Source: Gracilimonas sp. (GTDB lineage: Bacteria > Bacteroidota > Rhodothermia > Balneolales > Balneolaceae). From it: 64,000 nt of DNA. Location: positions 1,178,001 to 1,242,000 of the forward strand of contig NZ_JAEPPI010000001.1 of the NCBI RefSeq assembly GCF_017641085.1, written 5' to 3'. Positions within the stretch are counted from its first letter, which is position 1, and every line of letters begins with the position of its first letter. This document shows positions 35,620 to 44,540 of this stretch, one piece after another. The notes beneath the pieces were generated by a model. It ran no database searches and was not told where the DNA came from. It was given only the letters and a program-made list of their open reading frames with translations. A program made the translations under genes and the position numbers.

Positions 35620-37206
35620 GTGGCTGAATCAACCAAAAAAAAGCAGGCAAAAGAAACCAAAGGCTCTTCTCTCTTTGATAAATTTCTCAATTTAATAGAA
35701 AAAGCCGGGAATAAGCTTCCAGATCCTGCAATGCTTTTTCTCATGTTGCTGGTTTTTGTGTGGATACTATCCGCTGTGCTCTCCCCCATAGATTTTGGAG
35801 AAACCCATCCTTTAACCGGCAATGAGCTTGCCGTTAAGAATTTACTGACCGGTGAAAGCATGGCTGATTTTTTGGCCAACATGATCAGTACATTTGTATT
35901 GTTCGCGCCATTGGGTATTGTTCTTGTTGCCATGCTTGGTGTTGGAGTAGCTGAACATTCCGGCTGGATAGATGCAGGGCTGAAAAAGCTTTTGAATTTT
36001 ACGCCAAAAGCATTTCTAACCCCCATGCTTATACTGATTGCCATCGTCAGCCACACAGCGGCAGATGCAGGATATGTATTGGTAATCCCACTTGGCGGAG
36101 TGATTTTTTATGCGGCGGGTAGGCATCCCTTGGCAGGAATTGCAGCTGCTTTTGCCGGTGTAAGTGGCGGGTTTTCTGCCAACTTCATTCCTTCTGCTAT
36201 CGACCCGCTTATTATGAGCTTTACGCTTGAAGCAGCAAAAATTCTTGACCCGGATATTGCACTGAATCCATTGAACAATATCTATTTCACCGGGGCCTCC
36301 AGTATTCTGATTGTGCTTGTTGGCTGGTATATCACCGATAAAATCGTTGAGCCCCGCCTGGCCAACGTTGAGGTTGACGGAGACGAGGATGAAATGCCCC
36401 AGATGGAAACCGTAACTGATAAAGAAAGCCGTGCTTTCTGGCTTGGATTCGGCGCAATGATACTAGGAATCATTGGTTTGTTTATTTGGGCCTGGCCGGA
36501 AGGTTCTGCCCTTCGCGACCCAAACTGGGACAACCCGGATGTGAGCTCTTTGTTTTCATTCCAGGCACCTTTGATGCAAGCCATTGTACCCCTGATTTTT
36601 ATCTTTCTATTAATTCCCGGTGTGGTTTATGGATATGTATCCGGTAAGTACACATCCTCTAAAGACATGATCGATAATATGAAAAAATCGATGGAGAGCA
36701 TGGGCTATTATATTGTGATGGCTTTCTTTTGTGCCCTTTTTATCGATGCCTTTTCTGAATCAAATATCGGTCTTTTGGTAGCTCTAAAGGGAGCTAACTT
36801 TTTGCAGTCCCTGGCATTACCCGGGCAGGTTACCATTGTAGGGATCATCATTTTGAGTGCAGTTGTAAACCTGCTGGTAGGCTCCGCCTCTGCAAAGTGG
36901 GCTCTTATCGCTCCCATATTTGTCCCGATGCTTATGCAGTTAGGGATTTCACCCGATTTAACTCAGGCAGCATACCGGGTCGGAGATTCCGTTTCTAACA
37001 TTATAACTCCTCTATTACCCTACTTCCCGCTCGTTGTCGTGTTTTGTCAGCGTTATGTTAAGAATACCGGAATCGGAACCCTTATTTCTATGATGCTTCC
37101 ATACTCGCTAATTTTCATGGTTGTTTGGACGATCTTCTTGTTGCTTTACTGGTGGATTGGAATTCCATTAAGCTTTGAGTCTAACTATGTATATCCGGCC
37201 ATGTAA
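35620..37206 (+). CDS. AbgT-family transporter
   Basis: 528 residues, start GTG. About 11-13 membrane helices plus two re-entrant hairpins as in AbgT (p-aminobenzoyl-glutamate) and MtrF transporters; some members export sulfonamides. Diagnostic segments are AGNKLPDPAMLFLMLLVFVW near the N-terminus, VAEHSGWIDAGLKKLL, SHTAADAGYVLVIPLGG, GGFSANFIPSAIDPL and LVGSASAKWALIAPIFVPML. The N-terminal 25 residues are Lys-rich and cytoplasmic. Transport of aminobenzoyl-glutamate or dipeptide-like folate breakdown products is plausible but not proven. It stands alone between guaA and the LpoA-like gene. Confidence 0.92.
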   Translation: MAESTKKKQAKETKGSSLFDKFLNLIEKAGNKLPDPAMLFLMLLVFVWILSAVLSPIDFGETHPLTGNELAVKNLLTGESMADFLANMISTFVLFAPLGIVLVAMLGVGVAEHSGWIDAGLKKLLNFTPKAFLTPMLILIAIVSHTAADAGYVLVIPLGGVIFYAAGRHPLAGIAAAFAGVSGGFSANFIPSAIDPLIMSFTLEAAKILDPDIALNPLNNIYFTGASSILIVLVGWYITDKIVEPRLANVEVDGDEDEMPQMETVTDKESRAFWLGFGAMILGIIGLFIWAWPEGSALRDPNWDNPDVSSLFSFQAPLMQAIVPLIFIFLLIPGVVYGYVSGKYTSSKDMIDNMKKSMESMGYYIVMAFFCALFIDAFSESNIGLLVALKGANFLQSLALPGQVTIVGIIILSAVVNLLVGSASAKWALIAPIFVPMLMQLGISPDLTQAAYRVGDSVSNIITPLLPYFPLVVVFCQRYVKNTGIGTLISMMLPYSLIFMVVWTIFLLLYWWIGIPLSFESNYVYPAM

Positions 37207-37346
37207 TGTTCTTTATAGAAATCACTTTTTAAGAGCCTTGCATCGTTGAACTGAACGCATTGTGATATTAATGATACACAAATTCAGAACTTTTTAGCCT
37301 TTGCTTAGTTATAAATTCAGAAACTAACATATTCATACCCTATTTG

Positions 37347-39056
37347 ATGAAACGACTTCTATTTTCTTTAGTACTTCTGTTCACTTTTTCCTTATCCGCC
37401 ATCGCTCAATCTATAGAAACCGGCATTGAGTTTTACGAGGAAGGAAACTACGAACGAGCTCTTCGAATTTTTGAACAATCCAACAATCCGAGTGCTCAGC
37501 TATTTGCAGGCAAAAGCTATTATGCACTAAACAACTTCATCAAGGCAAAGGAATACCTGGGTAAGGTTGACAGCACCTCCTCTGAAATATTCAGCGAAGC
37601 TAAATACACGGCTTCTCTTGCCGATTTCCAGCTAAAGAACTTTGCAGCTTCTCTGGATGCCCTGCATGAACTAAAACAGAATTCACGAGAACCTTCTGTA
37701 TCACGGGCAGCCTTCTCTTTTTACCGCGATGTGGTTAATTATCTCACTCTCGAGCAGCGGTTTAATACTTTCAGAGCTACAAAATATGATGCTGTACGGC
37801 TTGACCTTGTAGAGGCTGGGGTCGGAAAGTTAGACTTGGTTTCTGCACGGGCCCTTTTCAAGGCCTATAAGGCAAGTACGATTTCGGATACAACCAATTA
37901 TGCTTCCATAGAAGCTTTGTTGAGCGATTCTGCTGCCTATATGCAGCGATACAATCCAAACCGATATACGAAAGCTCCATCCGGTTTAGCCTATAATATC
38001 GGGGTGGCCCTTCCTCAGTTTGAAATTGAATCTCCTCAGTTTGAAATTCCCCAACACTTGTATTTTGGCATTCAGCTCGCAGTAGAAAAATTCAACAGTG
38101 AGAATACGGATCTGAAGGCGTTTCTCACCTACAAAAACACCGGTGCTGATGCAGCCAATGCTCCTGCTATTGCTAATGAACTGGCCTGGAATCACGATGC
38201 TGATATCATCATCGGCCCGCTTTTTTCGGAAGTGGCAGTAGCCATGTCTCAATATGCGGAGCTGTATGAAATTCCCATGCTCACTCCCCTTGCCAATTCA
38301 GACAGCCTGAACCTTGACCACAATTATACCTACCAGTTGAATCCTACCTTTGCGATTCAGGGTCAAAGAATGGCGCAATTTGCCATCCGGAATTTAGGAT
38401 ATGATACACTGGCCGTAATCGCAGAGCGGGGCTCTTTAGGTGAACCCTCAGCTGTGGCTTTTCTTGATGAAGCTCGCAAACTGGGTGGCGAAGTGGTAAG
38501 ATATTACGTGGAAGAACTTGAATCAGAAGGCTACGATATCAGTAAATACGCCAGAAACTTTGATCCCGAAGTAGATACGGTTTTCAATTACAATATAGAT
38601 GCCGTATATGCACCATTTACAGGCAACATCGCCGAGACCCTTATTAGTTCTCTACTCACCAATTTGGAAGCCATAGGAACCGATATGACGGTTTTAGGTT
38701 CTGAAGAATGGGAAATGGCCGATATCGATTCCCGAAATCTCCCGGATACTGAGATTTACTATACCAAGACCTTTGAGCAGAATCCCGGAAATACCGACAT
38801 AGAAGATTTTGAAAGTGAATTTCGTCTACGTTTCGATACCGAACCCAATCGCTTTGCTCTTATTGGGTATGATGCGGCCAACGTAGCACTACGAACTTTA
38901 AAAAGAGTGCAAAATCCGGCTTATCTGAAAGAAGGACTTAAGAAGTTCAACAACTACCGCGGACTGATCATGGACGTGAGCTTTCAGAATACCCACATTA
39001 ATCAGGAAGTGAGCATCAAACAGCTTCAGTACAAAGAAAGGGCTGGCGAACAGTAA
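37347..39056 (+). CDS. TPR plus periplasmic-binding-fold protein (LpoA-like)
   Basis: 569 residues from the ATG at 37347. A signal peptide (ends SLSAIAQ) is followed by TPR-like helices at about 20-200 (GIEFYEEGNYERALRIFEQS; AGKSYYALNNFIKAKEYLGK). A type I periplasmic-binding domain spans about 210-560 (YNIGVALPQFEI; ADIIIGPLFSEVAVAMSQYA; FALIGYDAANVALRTLKRV). TPR plus this fold is the architecture of LpoA, the outer-membrane activator of penicillin-binding proteins, but no lipobox Cys is visible. Convergence, at a 3-base gap, with mltG (peptidoglycan) supports a cell-wall role. The alternative is a branched-chain-amino-acid-type binding protein, though no ABC genes are near. Confidence 0.72.
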   Translation: MKRLLFSLVLLFTFSLSAIAQSIETGIEFYEEGNYERALRIFEQSNNPSAQLFAGKSYYALNNFIKAKEYLGKVDSTSSEIFSEAKYTASLADFQLKNFAASLDALHELKQNSREPSVSRAAFSFYRDVVNYLTLEQRFNTFRATKYDAVRLDLVEAGVGKLDLVSARALFKAYKASTISDTTNYASIEALLSDSAAYMQRYNPNRYTKAPSGLAYNIGVALPQFEIESPQFEIPQHLYFGIQLAVEKFNSENTDLKAFLTYKNTGADAANAPAIANELAWNHDADIIIGPLFSEVAVAMSQYAELYEIPMLTPLANSDSLNLDHNYTYQLNPTFAIQGQRMAQFAIRNLGYDTLAVIAERGSLGEPSAVAFLDEARKLGGEVVRYYVEELESEGYDISKYARNFDPEVDTVFNYNIDAVYAPFTGNIAETLISSLLTNLEAIGTDMTVLGSEEWEMADIDSRNLPDTEIYYTKTFEQNPGNTDIEDFESEFRLRFDTEPNRFALIGYDAANVALRTLKRVQNPAYLKEGLKKFNNYRGLIMDVSFQNTHINQEVSIKQLQYKERAGEQ

Positions 39057-39059
39057 CGG

Positions 39060-40145
39060 TTATCTTGTTTCCTGCTCGTTAGCTTGTTGCTCGGCTTCGC
39101 GCTGCCTCTTAATTCGATATTGCTCACGTAGCCAGCGTCGCCATTTCTCACTTTCCGCCTGATGTTCACTAAATGTTCGGGTAAACACGTGTCCACCTTC
39201 CGGATTAGCTACCATATATAAATAGTCATGGTCTTCCGGATATAGAGTAGCCTCAATGGTAGAAAAGCTTGGGTTGGTGATTGGCCCCGGTGGTAACCCA
39301 CTGTTCATATAGGTGTTGTAAGGATGATCTATCTGGTAATCTTCAAACAAAAGCCGCCTTCGCTCCCCTAAAGCAAAATTTACGGTAGGATCGGCTTGCA
39401 GGCGCATCCCCCGGTTCAGCCGGTTCCAATATAATCCACTGATGATTGGTTTCTCATCCTGATTTTTGGCCTCCCATTCCACAATGGATGCCAGCGTAAC
39501 AACTTCGTTAATGGTCATATCCATTTCCTCAGCTTGCTCGCGATACTCTTGCGTGAAGGCATTGTCAAACTCCCGCAATACCTTATTTAGAAACTCTTTC
39601 GGTGAACTGGTCCAGTAAATGAGATATGTTTCGGGAAGCATCCTTCCGAAAAGTTCTTCTTTGGAAAGATCTTTCTCAGCCAAGAATGAACTGTCATTCA
39701 TCAATGTTAATAAAGAATCGGAATCAAAATGCAGGTTCTCGGCTGTAGTTTGAGTGAACCTGTCTGTTGTAATACCGGGTAATATAACTACTGAAACCGG
39801 GTCCTGAATGCCCCGTGCCATTTTTGACAGGAAGCCGTTGTAAGAATATTCTCCTTCAAATACATACCGCCCACGCTGCATCTTTCTCCATCCCAGAATA
39901 CGAGCCGCCCACTCCATTTCGGTTTTATCGAACCGGATGTCTTCACTTTCTAAATACTGTTGCAGGTCTAATAATCCGGAATTTCCGGGAAGCAGTATTT
40001 CCGTCTGTTCTTCAAAAACGAGAGAAGAACCGGATGTAAGTCGAATGAGCCTTGAACTCAATACCATCACTGCGATTAGTACAAAAAGCAGGATCGTTGT
40101 AATGAATTCGGGCTTTGTTACCGCAAATTGTCGTTGAATATTCAT
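39060..40145 (-). CDS. mltG: Endolytic murein transglycosylase MltG (YceG family)
   Basis: 361 residues. Cuts nascent glycan strands in the periplasm and so sets their length. One N-terminal membrane helix (TTILLFVLIAVMVLSSRLI) anchors it. A LysM-like subdomain follows (LPGNSGLLDLQQYLESEDI). The catalytic part contains VVTLASIVEWEAKNQDEKPI, where Glu in SIVEWE is the active-site residue, and LNRGMRLQADPTVNFALGER, YNTYMNSGLPPGPITNPS and TFSEHQAESEKWR. It converges with the LpoA-like gene. Divergent or upstream partners such as ruvX or folC, often near mltG, are absent. Confidence 0.95.
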   Translation of the reverse strand: MNIQRQFAVTKPEFITTILLFVLIAVMVLSSRLIRLTSGSSLVFEEQTEILLPGNSGLLDLQQYLESEDIRFDKTEMEWAARILGWRKMQRGRYVFEGEYSYNGFLSKMARGIQDPVSVVILPGITTDRFTQTTAENLHFDSDSLLTLMNDSSFLAEKDLSKEELFGRMLPETYLIYWTSSPKEFLNKVLREFDNAFTQEYREQAEEMDMTINEVVTLASIVEWEAKNQDEKPIISGLYWNRLNRGMRLQADPTVNFALGERRRLLFEDYQIDHPYNTYMNSGLPPGPITNPSFSTIEATLYPEDHDYLYMVANPEGGHVFTRTFSEHQAESEKWRRWLREQYRIKRQREAEQQANEQETR

Positions 40146-40306
40146 GCGCTAAAGATACAAATTGAAATGTAAAAGAGAATATCTGATGTAAAGTTGGTCA
40201 GCTGTAACAATTTACGATTCTGCTGAAACATTCCTTTTTCGTGGTCGTATTTGTTGGGCGAAGAGCAAAGAGCTTTTGGATGCTGCATAAGCACCAAATG
40301 CCCTAA

Positions 40307-40340
40307 AGAAAAAAACCCGGGCCTTGATCAGTCCGGGTTT
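40307..40340 (-). terminator. Intrinsic terminator after the BamA-like barrel gene
   Basis: On the minus strand AAACCCGG (40340-40333) pairs with CCGGGTTT (40320-40313) around a 12-base loop and is followed by TTTTTTTCTTT. It ends the transcript of the 40362-41627 gene and insulates mltG downstream. Confidence 0.88.
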
Positions 40341-40361
40341 CTTTATTAAGCGAGATTTTGT

Positions 40362-41627
40362 TTAGAAAGTTGGATTAAATCGTATCCAGAATGACGTTCT
40401 CCCCTCCGAACCAGCTATTGGTTTTGCGACCTCAGCTCTGAACATCCCAAAACCTAAACCGATGCCGGCATTATGAGAAAGTTCTGAGAAACTTAGATCA
40501 AAATCAGAGAGCGGATTTGTCGTTGCTAAATAACTTTGGTTGAACATGCTCGTGCCTGAATCCAGGAAAAGCGAGATATAAAATGAACTCAAATCCGGCC
40601 ACCCATCCCGATAAGATGTACTTTTCCCCAGTTCTACTTCCAGATTACTCAATACCATCAGGTTTCCGGTTAACGACTTAAAGCCCAACGCCCGCATACT
40701 TCCTATTCCACCAAGAGCAAAGTTTTTGAAATCCGGAGCTTCACCCGTAATACTTCCGGCCATGAGTCTCCACTTGAACAGCGTGGTGTGGTCTAACCGA
40801 AAGTAAGACTTTGCTTCTACCTGGTATTTATTATAGAAGAAATCATTCTCTGTTCCTCCAAGATCAGCAATTTCAGCCTTAGCTGACACCGTTGACCATA
40901 CCGAAGAATGTCTATTTACGGTACGTGGATTTATGGTGAGTCCTAAAGTGAGGCTTTGTTGATTAATTTGCTCAAGGTCACTGTGAATAGCCGGGTTTGG
41001 CCGGAAGCTGGAATATTTTGAAATCACAGAAAAATCAGTATTCACTTCCAAAGAGCTAAACTCATCTACATTATAAGATGCTCCAAATTCTAAAAAACGA
41101 ACAGGTTTAATAATCGCATAGAATCCGTACCCGTCGGCATTGTAATAATCATGATAGTCAAAGCCGGTAGCGAATGATGTAAGCGAATTTTCATAGATAC
41201 CTGTTCGCCAGTAATCTTCTGTAGAAGTAGTATTATGAAGGTCTCCTCCGAAGAGCAACCACTTTCTATCTGTACCAATACTCTTCTCAGCGCCAATGGA
41301 ATACTGCAGCTGATCCTGAGCAACGGAATACCCGATCAACCCGTGAAGGTCAACGTTCTCGATTCCCAGAAAATTAGCGTTATTCCAATCCATCTTTTCT
41401 TCCTGGTATCCAAGAAATAAACCATCTACCCTGTTATGTCGAATCATTCCGGAAACGGGATAGGCTGAATAGATCGGATTTTTCACTCCAAAATTACTGC
41501 CGGAATAAAATTTCTCGTCAATCCCCTCATACAAATCAATACCTTCATAAAAATTGACTTCGAGATCCTGTGCTGGCAACCCAAGTGTAACACTCAGTGC
41601 AATCAGAAATGCAGTTATTACTCTCAT
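40362..41627 (-). CDS. BamA/TamA-like outer-membrane beta-barrel protein
   Basis: 421 residues. The N-terminus has a signal peptide (MRVITAFLIALSVTLGLPAQ) and no POTRA domains. The body is a run of amphipathic strands (SVAQDQLQYSIGAEKSIGTD; FEFGASYNV-like strands) and ends with WIRFNPTF, an aromatic C-terminal residue recognised by the BAM machinery. FALGGIGSMRALGFKSLTGN resembles the GG..SLRGY/F lid loop (VRGF-like motif) of the Omp85 superfamily. So it may be a POTRA-less Omp85 member, as in some patatin-associated or short barrels. The function is unknown; it is monocistronic, ending at a clear terminator. Confidence 0.65.
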   Translation of the reverse strand: MRVITAFLIALSVTLGLPAQDLEVNFYEGIDLYEGIDEKFYSGSNFGVKNPIYSAYPVSGMIRHNRVDGLFLGYQEEKMDWNNANFLGIENVDLHGLIGYSVAQDQLQYSIGAEKSIGTDRKWLLFGGDLHNTTSTEDYWRTGIYENSLTSFATGFDYHDYYNADGYGFYAIIKPVRFLEFGASYNVDEFSSLEVNTDFSVISKYSSFRPNPAIHSDLEQINQQSLTLGLTINPRTVNRHSSVWSTVSAKAEIADLGGTENDFFYNKYQVEAKSYFRLDHTTLFKWRLMAGSITGEAPDFKNFALGGIGSMRALGFKSLTGNLMVLSNLEVELGKSTSYRDGWPDLSSFYISLFLDSGTSMFNQSYLATTNPLSDFDLSFSELSHNAGIGLGFGMFRAEVAKPIAGSEGRTSFWIRFNPTF

Positions 41628-41708
41628 AGTAATGTACCTCGTATTATGTTTCTCTTAAACCACTATGAATAATAACGTTAAAAATACTTTAAAAAGGAAG
41701 TCCCGGTT

Positions 41709-42254
41709 CTATGACCGAAATACACCGATCAAAAAGGTAATGTGATCATTGAGTTCTTTGCCGATAAGTTCAGCTCCCTTTCTTATATCTTCGCGTGGCA
41801 CATTGGCTGCGAACTTGGCATCCTTAAGTTTTTTAGTAACCGATTTCACCTTCATATCCTCAAAGCCGTTAGGCCTCATCAATGAAACAGCGTTCATAAA
41901 ACCGGATAACTCATCGCAGGCAAAAAGATATCGCTCAATCTCACTATTCGGTTCTTTACCCGTCCTTTCTGGAGCATGGGCTTTTATAGCTTCAATTACA
42001 GATTCAGGATAATCGTGCTCAGGGAGTATCTCGTTTACAGCTTTGTGTGGATGTTCATCCGGGTATTTCTCCCAATCCAAATCGTGTAACAAACCCGCAG
42101 TCCACCACTCTTCTACCTGTTGTTCCGATTTGTTCAATGCACGTCCATAACCTTCCATAGCCCTTGCAACCATCATTGAATGATTCAGCAAACTTTCTCC
42201 TTTAATAAATTCCTTTAACAGCTTAACTGAAGCTTCCCTTTTTATTACAGCCAT
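41709..42254 (-). CDS. HD-domain hydrolase
   Basis: 181 residues. A small HD-superfamily metal-dependent phosphohydrolase: a first His in LLNHSMMVARAMEGYGRALN, the HD pair in WTAGLLHDLDWEKYPDEHPH and a downstream His/Asp in AIKAHAPERTG and ACDELSGFMNAV. This layout occurs in HDIG/YedJ-like proteins that act on nucleotides or phosphate esters. The gene stands alone between the barrel gene and the divergent cytochrome operon. The substrate is unknown. Confidence 0.82.
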   Translation of the reverse strand: MAVIKREASVKLLKEFIKGESLLNHSMMVARAMEGYGRALNKSEQQVEEWWTAGLLHDLDWEKYPDEHPHKAVNEILPEHDYPESVIEAIKAHAPERTGKEPNSEIERYLFACDELSGFMNAVSLMRPNGFEDMKVKSVTKKLKDAKFAANVPREDIRKGAELIGKELNDHITFLIGVFRS

Positions 42255-42366
42255 AACATCTGATCTATATTTATGTTCGTATTAACAGTTGCATTAGTTA
42301 CCCAAAATCATTTAACATTCAACAGTTATTTTTAAATAACTAAATAATTATTTAACCAAGGCTAAT

Positions 42367-42771
42367 ATGCGCTATTTTTTTTCAACCCTTGTTCTTTTTC
42401 TATTATTCTTTAGTGTTGGTTGTATCAGCAACGTGGAAGATATCTCAGAAACTCCTGATATCGATCCAAATGATATTAGTTATTCTGCTGATATTCAGCC
42501 AATACTTACCTCAAATTGTGGAAGTTGCCACATTAATTCTTCAACAAACGGGGTGAATCTCACTTCCTATAATTCTACGATCAATAGCATGGGTTCCGTG
42601 GCAGGCGGGCCTATCGTTGTACCCGGTGAGCCGGAAAACAGCCCGTTAGTAGAAAAAATTAAGCCGGATCCCTCTTATGGAAGCAGGATGCCTACCACCG
42701 GTCAGTATCTCACCACAACAGAAATCGCACAAATTGAAGCCTGGATTGCAGGCGGTGCGGAGGATAATTAG
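42367..42771 (+). CDS. Small c-type cytochrome lipoprotein
   Basis: 134 residues. An N-terminal signal ends in the lipobox LFFSVGCIS, so the protein is probably lipid-anchored on the periplasmic side. A single haem-binding motif, SNCGSCH, lies in YSADIQPILTSNCGSCH, and RMPTTGQYLTTTEIAQIEAW carries a likely axial Met and the C-terminal helix ending WIAGGAEDN, the signature of planctomycete-type cytochrome c domains. It is the first gene of a three-gene plus-strand operon with a YceI-family and a DUF5777 protein, one base before the next ATG. The electron partner is unknown. Confidence 0.88.
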   Translation: MRYFFSTLVLFLLFFSVGCISNVEDISETPDIDPNDISYSADIQPILTSNCGSCHINSSTNGVNLTSYNSTINSMGSVAGGPIVVPGEPENSPLVEKIKPDPSYGSRMPTTGQYLTTTEIAQIEAWIAGGAEDN

Positions 42772-42772
42772 T

Positions 42773-43318
42773 ATGAAGAAATTTACAACAACGCTCATTT
42801 TACTCTTTGGATTTATTGCGACGGCTTCAGCTCAGTCTTACATGACTGAGGAAGGCACGGCTATCTTTCATTCCAGAGTTCCGCTACACACATTTTCCGG
42901 TAATTCAGAGAACCTGACAGGACTCATAAACCTAAGCAATAACAAAGTTGACTTCTATATCGACTTAACGACCCTGGAAACAGGCATCGAAAAAAGAGAT
43001 CGCGATATGAAGGAAACCCTGGAAACAAAGAAATACCCTTTTGCGGAATTTTTCGGGGAATTGGTTTCAGATTTTAACCCGGACACAACGGCCGAACAAC
43101 CAGTAAAAGTGAAGGGAGATTTCAAGATTCATGGCGTGAGCCGGGAGGTCACCATTGACGGTACCCTTCAAATGAAACCGGAAGGGCTGTTGGTGAAAGC
43201 CAGTTGGATATTACGTCTCGAGGATTACGATATCGTCCCTCCCAGCCTGCTTTTTGTAAAAGTGGATCAGGAACAGGAAATTGAAATTGAAGCACTATTA
43301 AAACCGGTAGAAGATTAA
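42773..43318 (+). CDS. YceI-family periplasmic protein
   Basis: 181 residues from the ATG at 42773, just after the cytochrome stop; an earlier in-frame start would lie inside the cytochrome gene, and the signal peptide (MKKFTTTLILLFGFIATASA) marks this one as correct. YceI proteins are extended lipocalin-like barrels that bind isoprenoid chains; some act in stress or polyisoprenoid handling. Family segments include FSGNSENLTGLINLSNNKVD, RDRDMKETLETKKYPFAEF, and VKGDFKIHGVSREVTIDGTL. It is co-transcribed with a c-type cytochrome, which suggests a redox link, perhaps with a quinone or quinol ligand (inference). Confidence 0.92.
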   Translation: MKKFTTTLILLFGFIATASAQSYMTEEGTAIFHSRVPLHTFSGNSENLTGLINLSNNKVDFYIDLTTLETGIEKRDRDMKETLETKKYPFAEFFGELVSDFNPDTTAEQPVKVKGDFKIHGVSREVTIDGTLQMKPEGLLVKASWILRLEDYDIVPPSLLFVKVDQEQEIEIEALLKPVED

Positions 43319-43319
43319 T

Positions 43320-44192
43320 ATGGTTATTCGAAAAACAACACTTATCACACTGGTATTTCTTTTTGGCAGCTATTCCTTAAGCGCCCAGGTTCTGGAACGA
43401 AAAAGAGCGGTGCAGGACGGACCGGTTGAAGACATTTTTCTTGCGGGAAGTATTGCCGGTTTAAGTACAGTTACAGCTCTGCCCAAAAAGAATATGAACA
43501 GCATGGTAATGCACAATTTTGGTCTGGTATCGGGTGGAATTGAAGATTTTTACGGCTTGGACGGAGGAGCGGCCGTTCGGTTAGGTATCGACTATGGCGT
43601 AACGGATAAGCTCGATATCGGGATTGGCCGGACCGGGATTGAAGACGTTGTTGATCTGCGTGCCAAGTACGTTATTCTTGAACAATTGAAGTCGGACAAA
43701 GTGCCTGTGCAAATAGCCATCAAAGGTGATTTGGGAATCTCTACCCAAAAAGAAAGGCGTTTTGATTATACCTTTACCGAGCGGCTAAATTATTTCACTT
43801 CTGTGATGGTTGCCCGGAAATTTAACGACAAGCTGAGCCTGCAGGTTTCTCCAATGCTTTCCCACTTTAATACCGTAGTGAAAGAGCAGAATAACGGTAA
43901 GTTGTACAACACCATAGTTGGCCTTGGAATAGCCGGTCGGTATAAGTTAAACAACCGGAATGCACTCGCATTCGAATATCTACCCGTGTTGGGAAACAGA
44001 AACCCGAACACCAAAGATCATGTTGCCGTCTCTTTCGAAATCGATACCGGCGGGCATGTTTTTCAGCTCTTTTTTATGAGTGGACGGTGGTTCACCGAAC
44101 AACACCTGCTTGCCCGTACCGATACCAATATTCTGGACCTGGATTTCCGGTTCGGTTTTAATATAAACCGTTTCTTTGGTCTGGGTAAATAA
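43320..44192 (+). CDS. DUF5777-family beta-barrel protein
   Basis: 290 residues with a signal peptide (ends SYSLSAQ). The family is recognisable from VEDIFLAGSIAGLSTVTALP and MNSMVMHNFGLVSGGIEDFY followed by GLDGGAAVRLGIDYGVTDKL, the start of DUF5777 barrel proteins of Bacteroidota. The rest is alternating strands ending in DFRFGFNINRFFGLGK. DUF5777 genes often follow cytochrome c and YceI genes, as here, one base downstream of YceI. It is likely an outer-membrane barrel; the function is unknown. Confidence 0.82.
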   Translation: MVIRKTTLITLVFLFGSYSLSAQVLERKRAVQDGPVEDIFLAGSIAGLSTVTALPKKNMNSMVMHNFGLVSGGIEDFYGLDGGAAVRLGIDYGVTDKLDIGIGRTGIEDVVDLRAKYVILEQLKSDKVPVQIAIKGDLGISTQKERRFDYTFTERLNYFTSVMVARKFNDKLSLQVSPMLSHFNTVVKEQNNGKLYNTIVGLGIAGRYKLNNRNALAFEYLPVLGNRNPNTKDHVAVSFEIDTGGHVFQLFFMSGRWFTEQHLLARTDTNILDLDFRFGFNINRFFGLGK

Positions 44193-44198
44193 ACCGTC

Positions 44199-44540
44199 TT
44201 ATACGTACGACTGTATTTCCTTCGCTACGCCACGGTTATACTGAAAGGCCATGTCTTTGTAATTCACCAAATCTACAATGGTCCCGATTAAGCAAAGTCC
44301 ACCGGTAAAGATGTACAGGATGCCCATCCCGATTTGATTCAATAAAAGACGATGCACACCTGCAATCAGGAAAAAACCAAGAATACAGGTAATTAAAACC
44401 GTTTGCGGGTCTTTTCTTCGTGAACGGTACACAGATGCAAACTTAGAAGCCTGTTCGTCTGATAAGTCTGAAAGTAATTTCCCGACGTATAGTGATTCGT
44501 CCCCTTCTATTTCCGGTAAATGATCTATAACATTAGCCAT
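44199..44540 (-). CDS. TM2-domain membrane protein
   Basis: 113 residues. Two hydrophobic helices joined by a short turn: LITCILGFFLIAGVHRLLLN and MGILYIFTGGLCLIGTIVDL; the G-x-H/D-R-L-x-L-N-Q-x2-x-G pattern (GVHRLLLNQIGMG) is the TM2 signature. The N-terminus is cytoplasmic and acidic. The start overlaps the DUF2752 gene stop by 8 bases. TM2 and DUF2752 genes are frequently adjacent in Bacteroidota. No role is known for either. Confidence 0.85.
   Translation of the reverse strand: MANVIDHLPEIEGDESLYVGKLLSDLSDEQASKFASVYRSRRKDPQTVLITCILGFFLIAGVHRLLLNQIGMGILYIFTGGLCLIGTIVDLVNYKDMAFQYNRGVAKEIQSYV

Noticed and set aside
37347-39056. Amino-acid ABC transporter binding protein
   Set aside because: The binding fold fits, but the TPR region in front and the lack of any ABC permease or ATPase gene nearby make an LpoA-like role more likely.
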